Assembly: GCA_019746135.1 (NCBI GenBank)
Contig: JAIESI010000231.1
Span: 1-33,014 of the forward strand
Length of the DNA stretch: 33,014 nt
Origin: Xanthobacteraceae bacterium
Lineage (GTDB): Bacteria > Pseudomonadota > Alphaproteobacteria > Rhizobiales > Xanthobacteraceae
Direction: 5' to 3'
Positions within the stretch are counted from its first letter, which is position 1. Each line of letters begins with the position of its first letter. A model generated the notes under the pieces. That model was not told the origin of the DNA, ran no database searches, and was given only the letters and a program-made list of their open reading frames with translations. This document shows, in pieces, positions 25,009-33,014 of this stretch. Position numbers and translations under genes: made by a program.

Positions 25009-26227
25009 AGACGAGCGCCTTGAACGGCAGCACCAGCGCCTGAATCCTCAGGATCAATGCGTGCACCAGCCCGAGCGCGTCCACGGCGTGCAGCGCGGCG
25101 CCCTTGATGAAGCCGGTTTCCTTCGCGGCGATGATGTCGTGGTTGTTGGAATAGGCGTTGGCGATGCAACTGCTGCCCGGCGTGACCCCGTCGAGGCCGC
25201 CCGTGTAGAGCGGTTCGAGAAACACCAGCAGCGTGCCGGGGCGCACCACTTGTCGCGCCTCCAGCAGCTGCTCACCGCCGCGGAACTGGCCGGCGGCGAT
25301 GTAGTCCTGGACGCTCGTCACCACCATGGGGATGACGGTGAATGGCTTGGACACACAGGTGACCTCGGCGATCATGCCGCGCTTCATGATCTGCGCCTCG
25401 ATCTGGTCGAAGCCGGCCTGCAGGCTCCGTGATCCCGCCCCTTCGGGGATCAGAACGCCGGCCGGCCGCATCAGCGGGTTGACGATGTCGCCCACCCGCA
25501 GGAAGAACTGCTCGACGCGCCCGTTCACACCGGCGCGGATGACGGTCTTGTCGAGCTCCACCTGCGCCTGCGCCAGCTCGGCCTCGGCGCTGGCCTTCTC
25601 GGCCGGCAGCACGCCCGAAACCCGGATCTCGGCGGCCTGCTTTGCTGCCGACGCAGCGGCGACCGCGCCCTGGGCACCGTCCAGGCGGACTTCGAGCCGC
25701 TCGATGTCGCGAACCGGAACGATGCCGGGGTTGCGCCGGTGCAGCTCCCGCTTGGTGTCCAGCTCGTCCTGGACCTGCTGCTCGTTTCCCTTGGCGTCGC
25801 GCAGTTGACCCTCTGCCTTCGCGATCTCGGCCTGCGCCACGACGAACGCCGCCTCCACCTCGGCGATCTTGCGGCGCGCGGTCTCCACCGCGGCCTGCTG
25901 TTTGGTGCTGTCGAGCCGGAAGATCGGCGCTCCCTGGGTAATGGGGCCGCTCTCGCCGATATAAACCTCGGCGACGCGTCCGTTCGTCTCCGGCAGGATC
26001 GGGACGGTGCGGAAGAACAATGTGGCGGTGGTCGTGGACGGATGGTTGTAGAAGATGGTCGTGATCAGCAGGATGGTGAGAATCACGCAGGACGTGATGC
26101 CGTAGCGCAACTCGTACCACACCGAGTAGAGAGTGATCTCCTTGCCGAAGCGCTTTCCCTGCCGGTAGCGGCGGTAGAGATAGTCCGGAAGGACCGTGAG
26201 CAGCGAGCAGAGCAGAAGTTCGAGCAT
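24995..26227 (-). CDS. HlyD-family membrane fusion protein (YibH/YiaV-like)
   Basis: This 410-aa inner-membrane-anchored adaptor has a cytoplasmic N-terminus of about 40 residues, a membrane helix (ITSCVILTILLITTIFY, about 44-60), then a biotinyl-lipoyl-like half (PILPETNGRVAEVYIG). A long coiled coil rich in Ala, Glu and Lys follows (about 105-235), then the second half (TVIRAGVNGRVEQFFLRVGD) and a C-terminal beta domain. The unusual N-terminal region before the helix and the small membrane-protein partner upstream (3 bp gap) resemble the YiaV/YiaW and YibH/YibI pairs of enterobacteria. No MFS or ABC exporter lies beside it. GGTGGA precedes ATG 26227. Confidence 0.85.
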   Translation of the reverse strand: MLELLLCSLLTVLPDYLYRRYRQGKRFGKEITLYSVWYELRYGITSCVILTILLITTIFYNHPSTTTATLFFRTVPILPETNGRVAEVYIGESGPITQGAPIFRLDSTKQQAAVETARRKIAEVEAAFVVAQAEIAKAEGQLRDAKGNEQQVQDELDTKRELHRRNPGIVPVRDIERLEVRLDGAQGAVAAASAAKQAAEIRVSGVLPAEKASAEAELAQAQVELDKTVIRAGVNGRVEQFFLRVGDIVNPLMRPAGVLIPEGAGSRSLQAGFDQIEAQIMKRGMIAEVTCVSKPFTVIPMVVTSVQDYIAAGQFRGGEQLLEARQVVRPGTLLVFLEPLYTGGLDGVTPGSSCIANAYSNNHDIIAAKETGFIKGAALHAVDALGLVHALILRIQALVLPFKALVFSGH

Positions 26228-26230
26228 GGA

Positions 26231-26704
26231 TCATCCACCCGCGCCGGCTGACGTGAACTCCGGCCTTGCAGACGCACCCGCATCGGCCCGTTTGATGCTG
26301 ACCACACCCTCCTGCGGCATGTGAGCCGCCTCGGCCTTGTCGGGGGGAGAAGCGCGTTGGCCGTTGTCGGCGATCTTCTCGACCGATCCCGCGATCCGGC
26401 TGAGCCAGCCGCCGATATCGGGAAAATCGATCAGCGCCAGCAGCAAGCCGGCGACCCAGAAGATGTGCATGTGGGTGAACAGCGCCAGAAGGCCGAGAAC
26501 GGCGACGATTTCGAATTGCAGCTTGTGGGCCGTGTGGGCCATGCGTTCCGGCAGCGTGTGCAGAGTCAGGAACAGCACGCCGAACGCGACAACCGCACCC
26601 AACAGGACGAAGGCCGTGACGACCATCAACACATCGGTTTCGCCGGGCGCGGTAATGAACGCCGGCAGGTGTTGGATGGCGGCGGGGTGAAGCGTCTTAT
26701 CCAT
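26231..26704 (-). CDS. small inner-membrane protein, DUF3302-like partner of the HlyD protein
   Basis: This 157-aa protein has two strongly hydrophobic helices (about residues 25-48, VLMVVTAFVLLGAVVAFGVL, and 65-92, ending ALIDFPDIG) separated by a short polar loop LPERMAHTAHK, and a polar 50-residue C-terminal tail. The layout and the 3-bp spacing to a YibH/YiaV-like HlyD gene resemble the DUF3302 proteins YiaW/YibI. The sequence match is by pattern only, so the family call is tentative. GGGAGGGG directly precedes ATG 26704. Probable role: membrane partner of the fusion protein in export or envelope maintenance (inference). Confidence 0.65.
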   Translation of the reverse strand: MDKTLHPAAIQHLPAFITAPGETDVLMVVTAFVLLGAVVAFGVLFLTLHTLPERMAHTAHKLQFEIVAVLGLLALFTHMHIFWVAGLLLALIDFPDIGGWLSRIAGSVEKIADNGQRASPPDKAEAAHMPQEGVVSIKRADAGASARPEFTSAGAGG

Positions 26705-27562
26705 GTCCCCTCCCGTGCGCCAAACATTCGAGAGATGACAGACAACTTGGCAGGACGGCGCGTCGCCTGCCCGGCCGGAGACTCTTCCGGCCGGCGCAGT
26801 AAAGGCTCAGCGGGCCTCGGGCAAAACTATACCTAGGTGTAAGGACCGGCCGGTCAGTCGGCGCGTCAGCAGAAGCGGATTGCCGGCGTGCCGCCGACTT
26901 TGACCGCCGGGCGTCGATCGAGCGCGCCGCACAGATCCTGCGACCTTGTCGCGCGCTGTTGTCGATGTGCGCTTCGATCGAGTTGGCCATGCCTCGACGA
27001 TGCCGGTGAGCTGTTGCTCAAGTTGGAGGCGATACACGGGGTGTTGAACAGCCGCTGACCGGAGCGAATGGTCATCGTCCAGCGGCGTCGGAGATTCGGC
27101 TGGTCGGTTCGAGGCACGTCGGGCGTCCGGTGCGACACGAATGGCGATGCCCCCGGCAGTGGCGGCGCCACGAGCTTCCGTCGAGCTTGAACATCACGAC
27201 CTCTCGACCCGCGATGGTGGCGGACCGTATTGCGCGTACCCACAGCTCCGCCTGCTCAAATGACGCGCAATCGGTGCCCGAAGGTTGTTGCTCTGGGAAA
27301 CCAATGACGCAGGTGGCGCAGTGAAGTCGCCCTGTCACAAATGAGCGGCAAAACCGCCGGGTTATCGCGCAGATCGAGCCGATCAGCGCCGGCCGATCTA
27401 AACCTAAGTTCAATTCCATCGGTGCCGTGCGGGGACTTTAGTTCGCGCAGTCGGGCTTGGTCGAATTCGAGTTGACCGGCGTGCTGATGCGTTCGCTGAA
27501 CGATGACGCTTGGGCCATCGGCGGAGCAACTGCTGACCGGTTCCGCTGGAGGAGCTGCCCGC
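26705..27562. other. 858-bp gap between divergent operons, no confident gene
   Basis: This stretch must hold the promoters for the HlyD pair (minus) and the DUF3141 operon (plus). Minus-strand frames contain protein-like fragments in different registers, for example FEQAELWVRAIRSATIAGRE (around 27220-27280), YRLQLEQQLTGIVE (just below 27037) and MANSIEAHIDNSARQ (just below 26990), as if one or two small genes had been broken by frameshifts. A single Pho-box-like half site, CTGTCAC, is at 27332-27338, and one on the minus strand is at 26735-26741. I cannot place promoters with confidence. Confidence 0.4.
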
Positions 27563-29815
27563 ATGTCTGACGCAAGGGGCCCGGAGTCCAAGGACGACGT
27601 CCCGCCGATCTTCGGCGGGTTCGCGCCGGCCATCGAATACATGACGGACGCGGCGCAGCGCTCGCTGCTGTTTCTCGATGTCATGCGCCAGCGCGGGAAT
27701 GCCTTTCGCGAACGTGCGGCACAGAAGGCGCCGCATGTTCTCGACTATCAGGTCGAGCTGGTTGTCGATGGCCGTACGCTGGAACGGCCGGTCAACTATG
27801 CCCTGACGCGGGTCGTTCCACCCGCAGGCGTCGAGATCGATCCGACGCGCCGGCCGTTCGTCGTCGTGGATCCGCGCGCCGGCCACGGCCCGGGTATCGG
27901 CGGCTTCAAGTCCGACAGCGAGATTGGCGTCATCTTCAAGGCGGGCCATCCCTGCTACTTCATAGGCTTCCTGCCGGAGCCGATGCCCGGGCAGACGATC
28001 GCCGACATTGCGCGCGCCGAAGCGGCTTTTCTCGAAAAGGTGATTGCGCTCCATCCGGACGCCGACGGCAAGCCGGCCGTGATCGGCAACTGCCAGGCCG
28101 GCTGGGCGATCATGATGGTTGCCGCCATCCGCCCGGAGTTGTTCGGACCGATTATCGCCGCAGGCTCCCCGCTCTCGTACTGGGCCGGCGTCCACGGCAA
28201 GAACCCGATGCGCTACTCGGGCGGACTGCTCGGCGGAAGCTGGCTGACGGCGCTCACCAGCGATCTCGGGAATGGCAAGTTCGACGGCGCCTGGCTGGTG
28301 CAGAATTTCGAGAATCAGAACCCGGCGAATACGTTGTGGACCAAGCAATACAATCTCTACTCGAAGATCGACACCGAAGCGCCCCGTTATCTCGATTTCG
28401 AACGCTGGTGGGGCGGGCACGTCAACCTCGACGCCGAAGAAATTCAGTTCATCGTCGATGAACTGTTCGTCGGCAACAATCTGGCGAGCGGCCACATCAA
28501 GGCGGCTGACGGCACTGCGATTGATTTCCGCAGCATCCGCTCGCCGATCGTCGTGTTCTGCTCAAAAGGCGACAACATCACGCCGCCGCAGCAGGCGCTC
28601 GGCTGGATCCTCGATCTCTATGGCGATGTCGATGAAATCCGCTCTTACGGCCAGACCATCGTCTACACCATTCACGAGAGCGCAGGCCATCTCGGCATCT
28701 TCGTTTCGTCGGGCGTCGCGCGCAAAGAGCACGGGGAGTTTTCCAGCAATATCGACCTGATCGATACGCTCCCGCCCGGCCTGTATGAAGCCGTATTCAC
28801 CGCCAAAACCGCGGATACGGACAATCCGGACCTTGTGTCCGGCGAATGGGTGATGCGCTGCGAAACCCGCACCCTCGATGACATTCGCGCGCTCGGCGGC
28901 AACGATGCCGCCGATGACCGGAGATTCGCTACCGCGGCGCGCGTCTCCGAGATCAATCTCGCGCTGTACCGATCGTATGTGCAGCCGTTGGTGCGGGCGA
29001 TGGCTAATCCGCAAATGGCCGACTGGCTTCGCCGGATGCATCTGCTGCGGCTGCAATACGAGATTTTCTCCAATGCCAATCCGTTCATGGCGCAGGTTGC
29101 CGCCGCGGCGGACAAGGTGCGCGCCGAGCGAAAGCCGGTGGATGCCAACAACCCCTTCCGGGCGATCCAGGAGGTCATGTCGAAGCAGATCGTCACGGCG
29201 CTTGATGCCTGGAGGGATGCCAGCGAACGACTTTCGGAGCAGGCGTTCCTGTCGATCTACGGTTCGCCGACGCTGCAGCGCGCCGTGGGCATCGATCCGG
29301 AATCGGACGAGCGGCCCCGCCGCGCGGCGAAGAGTCCGCTGCACAAGCAGTTCCTTGAGCAGCGCATCGCCGAACTGAAGTCGCGGATCGGCGAGGGCGG
29401 GCTCCGCGAGGCGCTGGTGCGCGCCACGATTTACACGGGAGCCGCGCGCGCCTCGGTGGATGAGCGCGGGTTCGAAGCGATCCGACGCATCCGTCTCGCG
29501 AAGAGCGAGGCCTCGCGGTTGACGCTTGCCGAATTCAAAAAGCTCGTGCGCGAGCAGTTCTTCATGCTGCTGATCGATCAGGACGCCGCGCTGAATGCCA
29601 TTCCGGCGCTGCTGCCGGACAGCGCGGAGGAGCGGCGCAAGGCGCTGGAGATCCTCCGCGAGGTGATCAGCGCCGCAGGCGAGATCACGCCGCAGGTCAG
29701 GGCGCGGCTCGATCAGGTGTCCGATCTGTTCGATCCCAATCGGCCGCGGTCAAACGTGTCGAAAATGCCGGCCCCGGAACCAGCCAGAAAGTCCAATCGC
29801 CCGCAGGCTTCGTGA
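27563..29815 (+). CDS. DUF3141 protein, PhaC-like alpha/beta hydrolase
   Basis: In this 750-aa protein, residues about 80-400 form an alpha/beta-hydrolase domain like polyhydroxyalkanoate synthases. The nucleophile is Cys177 in IGNCQAGW (PhaC has GxCxGG), an acid lies in FCSKGDNITPPQQ and a His in IHESAGHLGIF. The C-terminal 330 residues are helical and specific to DUF3141. It begins the unit that continues with pta, ackA and fabI, the order described for a PhoB-controlled operon in Sinorhizobium meliloti where this gene is orfA. The fusion of a PhaC-like triad to a large helical domain suggests acyl-CoA or polymer chemistry, but its reaction is not established. ATG 27563 has GGAG 8 nt upstream; GTG/ATG starts further upstream are less likely. 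Confidence 0.88.
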   Translation: MSDARGPESKDDVPPIFGGFAPAIEYMTDAAQRSLLFLDVMRQRGNAFRERAAQKAPHVLDYQVELVVDGRTLERPVNYALTRVVPPAGVEIDPTRRPFVVVDPRAGHGPGIGGFKSDSEIGVIFKAGHPCYFIGFLPEPMPGQTIADIARAEAAFLEKVIALHPDADGKPAVIGNCQAGWAIMMVAAIRPELFGPIIAAGSPLSYWAGVHGKNPMRYSGGLLGGSWLTALTSDLGNGKFDGAWLVQNFENQNPANTLWTKQYNLYSKIDTEAPRYLDFERWWGGHVNLDAEEIQFIVDELFVGNNLASGHIKAADGTAIDFRSIRSPIVVFCSKGDNITPPQQALGWILDLYGDVDEIRSYGQTIVYTIHESAGHLGIFVSSGVARKEHGEFSSNIDLIDTLPPGLYEAVFTAKTADTDNPDLVSGEWVMRCETRTLDDIRALGGNDAADDRRFATAARVSEINLALYRSYVQPLVRAMANPQMADWLRRMHLLRLQYEIFSNANPFMAQVAAAADKVRAERKPVDANNPFRAIQEVMSKQIVTALDAWRDASERLSEQAFLSIYGSPTLQRAVGIDPESDERPRRAAKSPLHKQFLEQRIAELKSRIGEGGLREALVRATIYTGAARASVDERGFEAIRRIRLAKSEASRLTLAEFKKLVREQFFMLLIDQDAALNAIPALLPDSAEERRKALEILREVISAAGEITPQVRARLDQVSDLFDPNRPRSNVSKMPAPEPARKSNRPQAS

Positions 29816-29874
29816 TCGCGGAAGTCAGGAAGGTGACGCCCGCATCGCGTGTCACATTGCAGAGGGATCATCCG

Positions 29875-30846
29875 ATGGCGACGTCCGCAGCAACTGCCCA
29901 GGCGCAAGCGACGCACCCACCGAAATATGACCGGCTGATTGCCAGGGCCAAAGGCGTTCAGCCCGCCACGACGCTGGTCGTTCATCCTTGCGACGAGACC
30001 TCGCTGCGCGGTGCGGTCGAGGCCGCGCAGGCCGGCCTCATCGTTCCGGTCCTGGTCGCTCCGGCGGCGAAGCTGAAGGCCGTCGCCGGCAAGCACAATA
30101 TCGACATCTCCAAATACGAGATCGTCGACGTGCCGCACAGCGACGGGGCCGCAGAGAAGGCGGTCGAGATGATTCATGCCGGTCAGGGCGAATTGCTCAT
30201 GAAAGGCAGCCTGCACACCGATGAGCTGATGCGCGCCGTCACGTCGTCCAAGACCGGGCTGCGCACCGCCCGCAGGATCAGTCACGTCTTTGTCATGGAT
30301 GCGCCGACCTACGCGGAAACGCTGTTCATCACCGACGCGGCGATCAACATCTTCCCCGACCTCGACGCCAAGCGCGACATTGTGCAGAACGCCATCGATC
30401 TGTGGACCCAGGTCGGTCTCGGCACGCCGCGCGTTGCAATCCTCTCGGCGGTGGAAACGGTCACCTCGAAGATCCCGTCGACCATTGAAGCTGCAGCGCT
30501 TTGCAAAATGGCCGACCGCGGCCAGATCACCGGCGGCATTCTCGATGGCCCGCTGGCCTTCGACAACGCGGTCGATCCGGAAGCGGCAAGGATCAAGGGC
30601 ATCAAGTCCGAGGTTGCGGGGCGTGCGCAAATCCTTCTGGTGCCCGATCTCGAGGCCGGCAACATGCTCGCCAAAAATCTTTCGTTGATGGCGAAGGCGG
30701 ACGCCGCCGGCATCGTGCTCGGCGCGCGGGTGCCGGTCATCCTGACCTCGCGCGCGGATTCGGTCCGCACCCGCATGGCCTCGTGCGCGGTGGCGGTGCT
30801 CTACGCCGATGCCCGCCGCAAGCTCGCCAGCATGCCGGAGGCCTGA
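29875..30846 (+). CDS. pta: phosphate acetyl/butyryltransferase
   Basis: This 323-aa PTA_PTB-family enzyme exchanges CoA for phosphate on a short acyl group, giving acyl phosphate for the kinase encoded next. Landmarks are GELLMKGSLHTDELMRAV, ISHVFVMDAP, ITDAAINIFPDLDAKRDI, TPRVAILSAVETV, and GILDGPLAFDNAVDPEAA. Many homologues in the same gene order carry an extra N-terminal MaoC hydratase domain; this one does not. ATG 29875 follows GAGGGA. A GTG at 29812 overlapping the DUF3141 stop is possible but lacks a good ribosome site. The gap to ackA is 6 bp. Acetyl versus butyryl/propionyl specificity cannot be read from sequence. Confidence 0.9.
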   Translation: MATSAATAQAQATHPPKYDRLIARAKGVQPATTLVVHPCDETSLRGAVEAAQAGLIVPVLVAPAAKLKAVAGKHNIDISKYEIVDVPHSDGAAEKAVEMIHAGQGELLMKGSLHTDELMRAVTSSKTGLRTARRISHVFVMDAPTYAETLFITDAAINIFPDLDAKRDIVQNAIDLWTQVGLGTPRVAILSAVETVTSKIPSTIEAAALCKMADRGQITGGILDGPLAFDNAVDPEAARIKGIKSEVAGRAQILLVPDLEAGNMLAKNLSLMAKADAAGIVLGARVPVILTSRADSVRTRMASCAVAVLYADARRKLASMPEA

Positions 30847-30852
30847 CCGCCC

Positions 30853-32058
30853 ATGGACTCCGTCCTTGTCGTCAATGCGGGCTCGTCGAGCCTGAAGTTT
30901 CAGGTCTTCTCGACCGGCACGGAAGGCCCGGCTTCGATCATCCGGGGGGCGGTCGACGGCATCGGCACACGACCACGGCTGAAAGCGGCCAGGGCGGACA
31001 ACAGCACCCTGGCCGATCAGAGCTACGAGGCGGGGCAGGTGTCCGACCTGGCCTCGGCGATCCAGGTCGCCGGCGCGATGCTGCGGGAAAAGCATGGCGT
31101 GAGCTTTGCCGCGGTCGGCCACCGCGTCGTCCATGGTGGTCCGGTCTACGAACGGCCGGTGGTGATCGACGATGAGGTGATTGCGCAACTTGAGCGCTTC
31201 GTGCCGCTTGCACCGTTGCACCAGCCGAACAACCTCGCGCCGATCCGCGCCATTCGCGAGCGCTTCCCGAACCTGCCGCAGGTTGCGTGTTTCGACACCG
31301 CGTTCCACCGCGGCCACAAGGCGGCGGCGGATTGTTACGCGATCCCGCAAAGCCTCTACAGCGAAGGTGTTCGCCGCTACGGCTTCCACGGCCTGTCCTA
31401 CGAATACATCGCAAGCCGCCTGCCCGAGGTTGCGCCGGACGCGGCGCAAGGCCGGGTGATCGTCGCGCATCTCGGCAGCGGTGCCTCGATGTGTGCGCTC
31501 GCCGATGGTCGCAGCGTCGAGAGCACCATGGGCTTCACCGCGCTCGACGGGCTGCCCATGGGCACGCGGCCGGGCCAGATCGACCCGGGTGTTCTTCTTT
31601 ATCTGATGACCGACAAGGGCATGAGCCCCGCGGCGCTTCAGAAGTTTCTTTATGGCGAATGCGGACTGAAAGGGCTCTCCGGCATCAGCAACGACGTCCG
31701 CGACCTGCAATCGAGCGACCAGCCCGGGGCGAAGCTGGCGATGGAGCATTTCGTCTACCGCATCGGCCTCAATGCCGGAATGCTGGCGGCCGCACTGGGG
31801 GGAGTGGACGCCTTCGTCTTCACCGCGGGCATCGGCGAGCGGTCCACGATCGTTCGCGCGCGCGTTGCCGAACGCCTCGCCTGGCTCGGGGTCGAGCTCG
31901 ATCCGGCGGCCAACGAGGCCGGCGCAACCGTCATATCCGGGCGGCAGAGCCGGGTCGCGCTCCTCGTCGTTCCGACCGACGAGGAGCTGATGATCGCCAG
32001 GCACACGCTCGCGGCGCTATCGCCCGGCGCGGCGCAAAGCAACAGGCGGACCGCATGA
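30853..32058 (+). CDS. ackA: acetate kinase
   Basis: This 401-aa ASKHA-fold kinase transfers phosphate between acyl phosphate and ADP. Clear motifs are [13 protein letters not shown] at the N-terminus, HRVVHGG, the catalytic-loop region [48 protein letters not shown] and FTAGIGER. Length matches the family. It lies 6 bp after pta and overlaps the fabI start by 4 bp. The PGQIDPG stretch differs slightly from the SGDIDPA of typical housekeeping enzymes, so propionate or another acid may be used (inference). Confidence 0.95.
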   Translation: MDSVLVVNAGSSSLKFQVFSTGTEGPASIIRGAVDGIGTRPRLKAARADNSTLADQSYEAGQVSDLASAIQVAGAMLREKHGVSFAAVGHRVVHGGPVYERPVVIDDEVIAQLERFVPLAPLHQPNNLAPIRAIRERFPNLPQVACFDTAFHRGHKAAADCYAIPQSLYSEGVRRYGFHGLSYEYIASRLPEVAPDAAQGRVIVAHLGSGASMCALADGRSVESTMGFTALDGLPMGTRPGQIDPGVLLYLMTDKGMSPAALQKFLYGECGLKGLSGISNDVRDLQSSDQPGAKLAMEHFVYRIGLNAGMLAAALGGVDAFVFTAGIGERSTIVRARVAERLAWLGVELDPAANEAGATVISGRQSRVALLVVPTDEELMIARHTLAALSPGAAQSNRRTA

Positions 32059-32843
32059 GCAGAATTCCGGTCGCCCGCGCCCCGTTGCTCGAGGGCAAGC
32101 GCGGGCTGATCGTCGGCATCGCCAATGACCAGTCCATTGCTTGGGGCTGCGCCAAGGCTTTTCGTGCGCTCGGGGCCGAGCTCGCGGTGACCTATCTCAA
32201 CGACAAGGCCAAGAAGTTCGTCGAGCCGCTGGCGCGCGAGCTGGAAGCGCCCATTTTCATGCCGCTCGATGTCGGCGTCGAAGGCCAGATGGAGGCCGTG
32301 TTCGAGCGCATCGCCGAGGAGTGGGGGCAACTCGACTTCCTGGTTCATTCCATCGCGTTTTCACCGAAGGGCGCCTTGGGCGGCCGCGTCGTCGACGTGA
32401 CGCGCGAGGGGTTCGCGACGACCATGGATGTCTCATGCTGGACGTTCTTGCGGATGGGGCATCTGGCCGAACCGTTGATGAAGAAGGGCGGCACGCTCTT
32501 CACCATGAGTTATTACGGCAGCCAGATGGTGGTGAAGAACTACAACATCATGGGCGTCGCCAAGGCCGCGCTCGAATGCGCCGTCCGCTACATGGCCGCC
32601 GAGCTCGGCCCGAAGGGCATTCGTGTTCACGCGATTTCGCCCGGACCGCTTGCCACCCGCGCCGCGTCCGGAATCCCCGAATTCGATCAGCTGCTCGACA
32701 AGGCGAGAGCCAAGGCGCCGGCGCGCAGCCTGGTCAGCATCGACGATGTGGGCGTCGCAACCGCGTTCCTGGCGCACGACGCCGCGCGGCTGATCACCGG
32801 CGAAACCCTCTATATCGACGGCGGCTATCACATCATCGATTGA
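32055..32843 (+). CDS. fabI: enoyl-ACP reductase FabI
   Basis: This 262-aa NADH-dependent enoyl-ACP reductase has [15 protein letters not shown] (nucleotide site typical of FabI), [13 protein letters not shown], active-site Tyr153 and Tyr163 with Lys170 (Y-x6-K in YNIMGVAK), and a C-terminal [13 protein letters not shown]. It reduces trans-2-enoyl-ACP in fatty-acid elongation. ATG 32055 overlaps the ackA stop (ATGA), so the gene is translationally coupled. Its place in an acyl-phosphate operon suggests a second, specialised FabI, but whether another copy exists lies outside this window. Confidence 0.95.
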   Translation: MSRIPVARAPLLEGKRGLIVGIANDQSIAWGCAKAFRALGAELAVTYLNDKAKKFVEPLARELEAPIFMPLDVGVEGQMEAVFERIAEEWGQLDFLVHSIAFSPKGALGGRVVDVTREGFATTMDVSCWTFLRMGHLAEPLMKKGGTLFTMSYYGSQMVVKNYNIMGVAKAALECAVRYMAAELGPKGIRVHAISPGPLATRAASGIPEFDQLLDKARAKAPARSLVSIDDVGVATAFLAHDAARLITGETLYIDGGYHIID

Positions 32844-32872
32844 GATCGCGGAGCTTGAAGGAGACTGATGCT

Positions 32873-32968
32873 ATGACGACTGACATTCTGCCCTCGGCAC
32901 TGGATAACCGGAAAAAGAGTGCGGAAATGGAGGCCGAGAGGTGCCGTCGCGGGGTTGGTTGGAAATGA
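32873..32968 (+). CDS. very short ORF (31 aa), possibly a decayed gene start
   Basis: The ATG is preceded by AAGGAG at good spacing, 29 bp after fabI, so ribosomes should start here. The first residues (MTTDILPSALDNR) resemble the N-terminus of acyl-CoA carboxylase carboxyltransferase subunits such as methylcrotonoyl-CoA carboxylase beta, but the frame stops after 31 codons. It could be a truncated remnant, a frameshifted gene continuing past the window edge, or a leader peptide. The resemblance is from memory of N-termini only. Confidence 0.3.
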   Translation: MTTDILPSALDNRKKSAEMEAERCRRGVGWK

Positions 32969-33014
32969 GGGTGGCGTAGTCTCCGAGATGTTCAACCTCG
33001 AATCATCCGGCGTT

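Noticed and set aside
27503..27562. 20-residue longer start for the DUF3141 protein
   Set aside because: The added residues look non-conserved and the ribosome site GGAG is correctly spaced for ATG 27563.
29713..32004. 763-aa minus-strand open frame
   Set aside because: Antisense shadow of pta and ackA, which have complete catalytic motifs on the plus strand.

Overview
The window is GC-rich, dense protein-coding DNA from an alphaproteobacterium. It is most likely a member of Hyphomicrobiales (Bradyrhizobium / Xanthobacteraceae-like). This rests on three things: families of short palindromic intergenic repeats typical of that group (the GTAGGGTGGGC element, the CCGTCATG hairpin, and the GAGCATGATC hairpin in three tandem copies); the abundance of Bug-type periplasmic binding proteins (tripartite tricarboxylate transporter family); and an orfA(DUF3141)-pta-ackA-fabI operon of the kind described in rhizobia. 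I recognised no tRNA, rRNA, CRISPR array, phage gene or transposase.

Layout. Positions 1-755 hold a 94-bp tandem repeat, a strong hairpin and a possible operator ahead of a putative porin (756-1634). Positions 1645-5227, all on the minus strand, hold a Bug binding protein followed by a MetE-like zinc methyltransferase-fold enzyme, and a Pro/Ala-rich anchored protein. Positions 5483-9054 (minus) hold a gamma-glutamyltransferase-family enzyme followed by an ABC ATPase and permease of the nitrate/sulfonate/taurine type, with no binding protein beside them. Positions 9231-11409 (plus) hold a second Bug / MetE-like pair. Positions 11556-13777 hold a UbiD-family decarboxylase divergent from a MarR regulator. 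Positions 13791-19697 (minus) form a catabolic string read as ThDP enzyme, LVIVD beta-propeller, SDR, Bug protein, LigI-like amidohydrolase. At 19926-20897 lies an orphan ABC binding protein. Positions 21013-25008 (plus) hold an LLM flavin oxidoreductase, three tandem palindromes, a membrane-anchored glutamate-synthase-like FMN protein and a DUF4344 metallopeptidase-like protein. At 24995-26704 (minus) lies a small membrane protein plus HlyD-family pair. Positions 27563-32843 (plus) hold DUF3141 (PhaC-like), pta, ackA and fabI. The right edge carries a very short ORF.

How it fits together. Most of the window looks like accessory organic-acid and aromatic catabolism: periplasmic capture proteins, each coupled to its own enzyme(s), with the membrane parts of the tripartite transporter encoded elsewhere. 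The clearest recurring architecture is Bug protein followed by an enzyme (three times, two of them with MetE-like enzymes). The right end is a separate, conserved acyl-phosphate / acyl-CoA module. No single system here can be called new with certainty. The best candidates for a second look are the duplicated Bug / MetE-like cassette, the SDR that lacks the YxxxK motif inside the ThDP-to-amidohydrolase string, and the DUF3141 operon.
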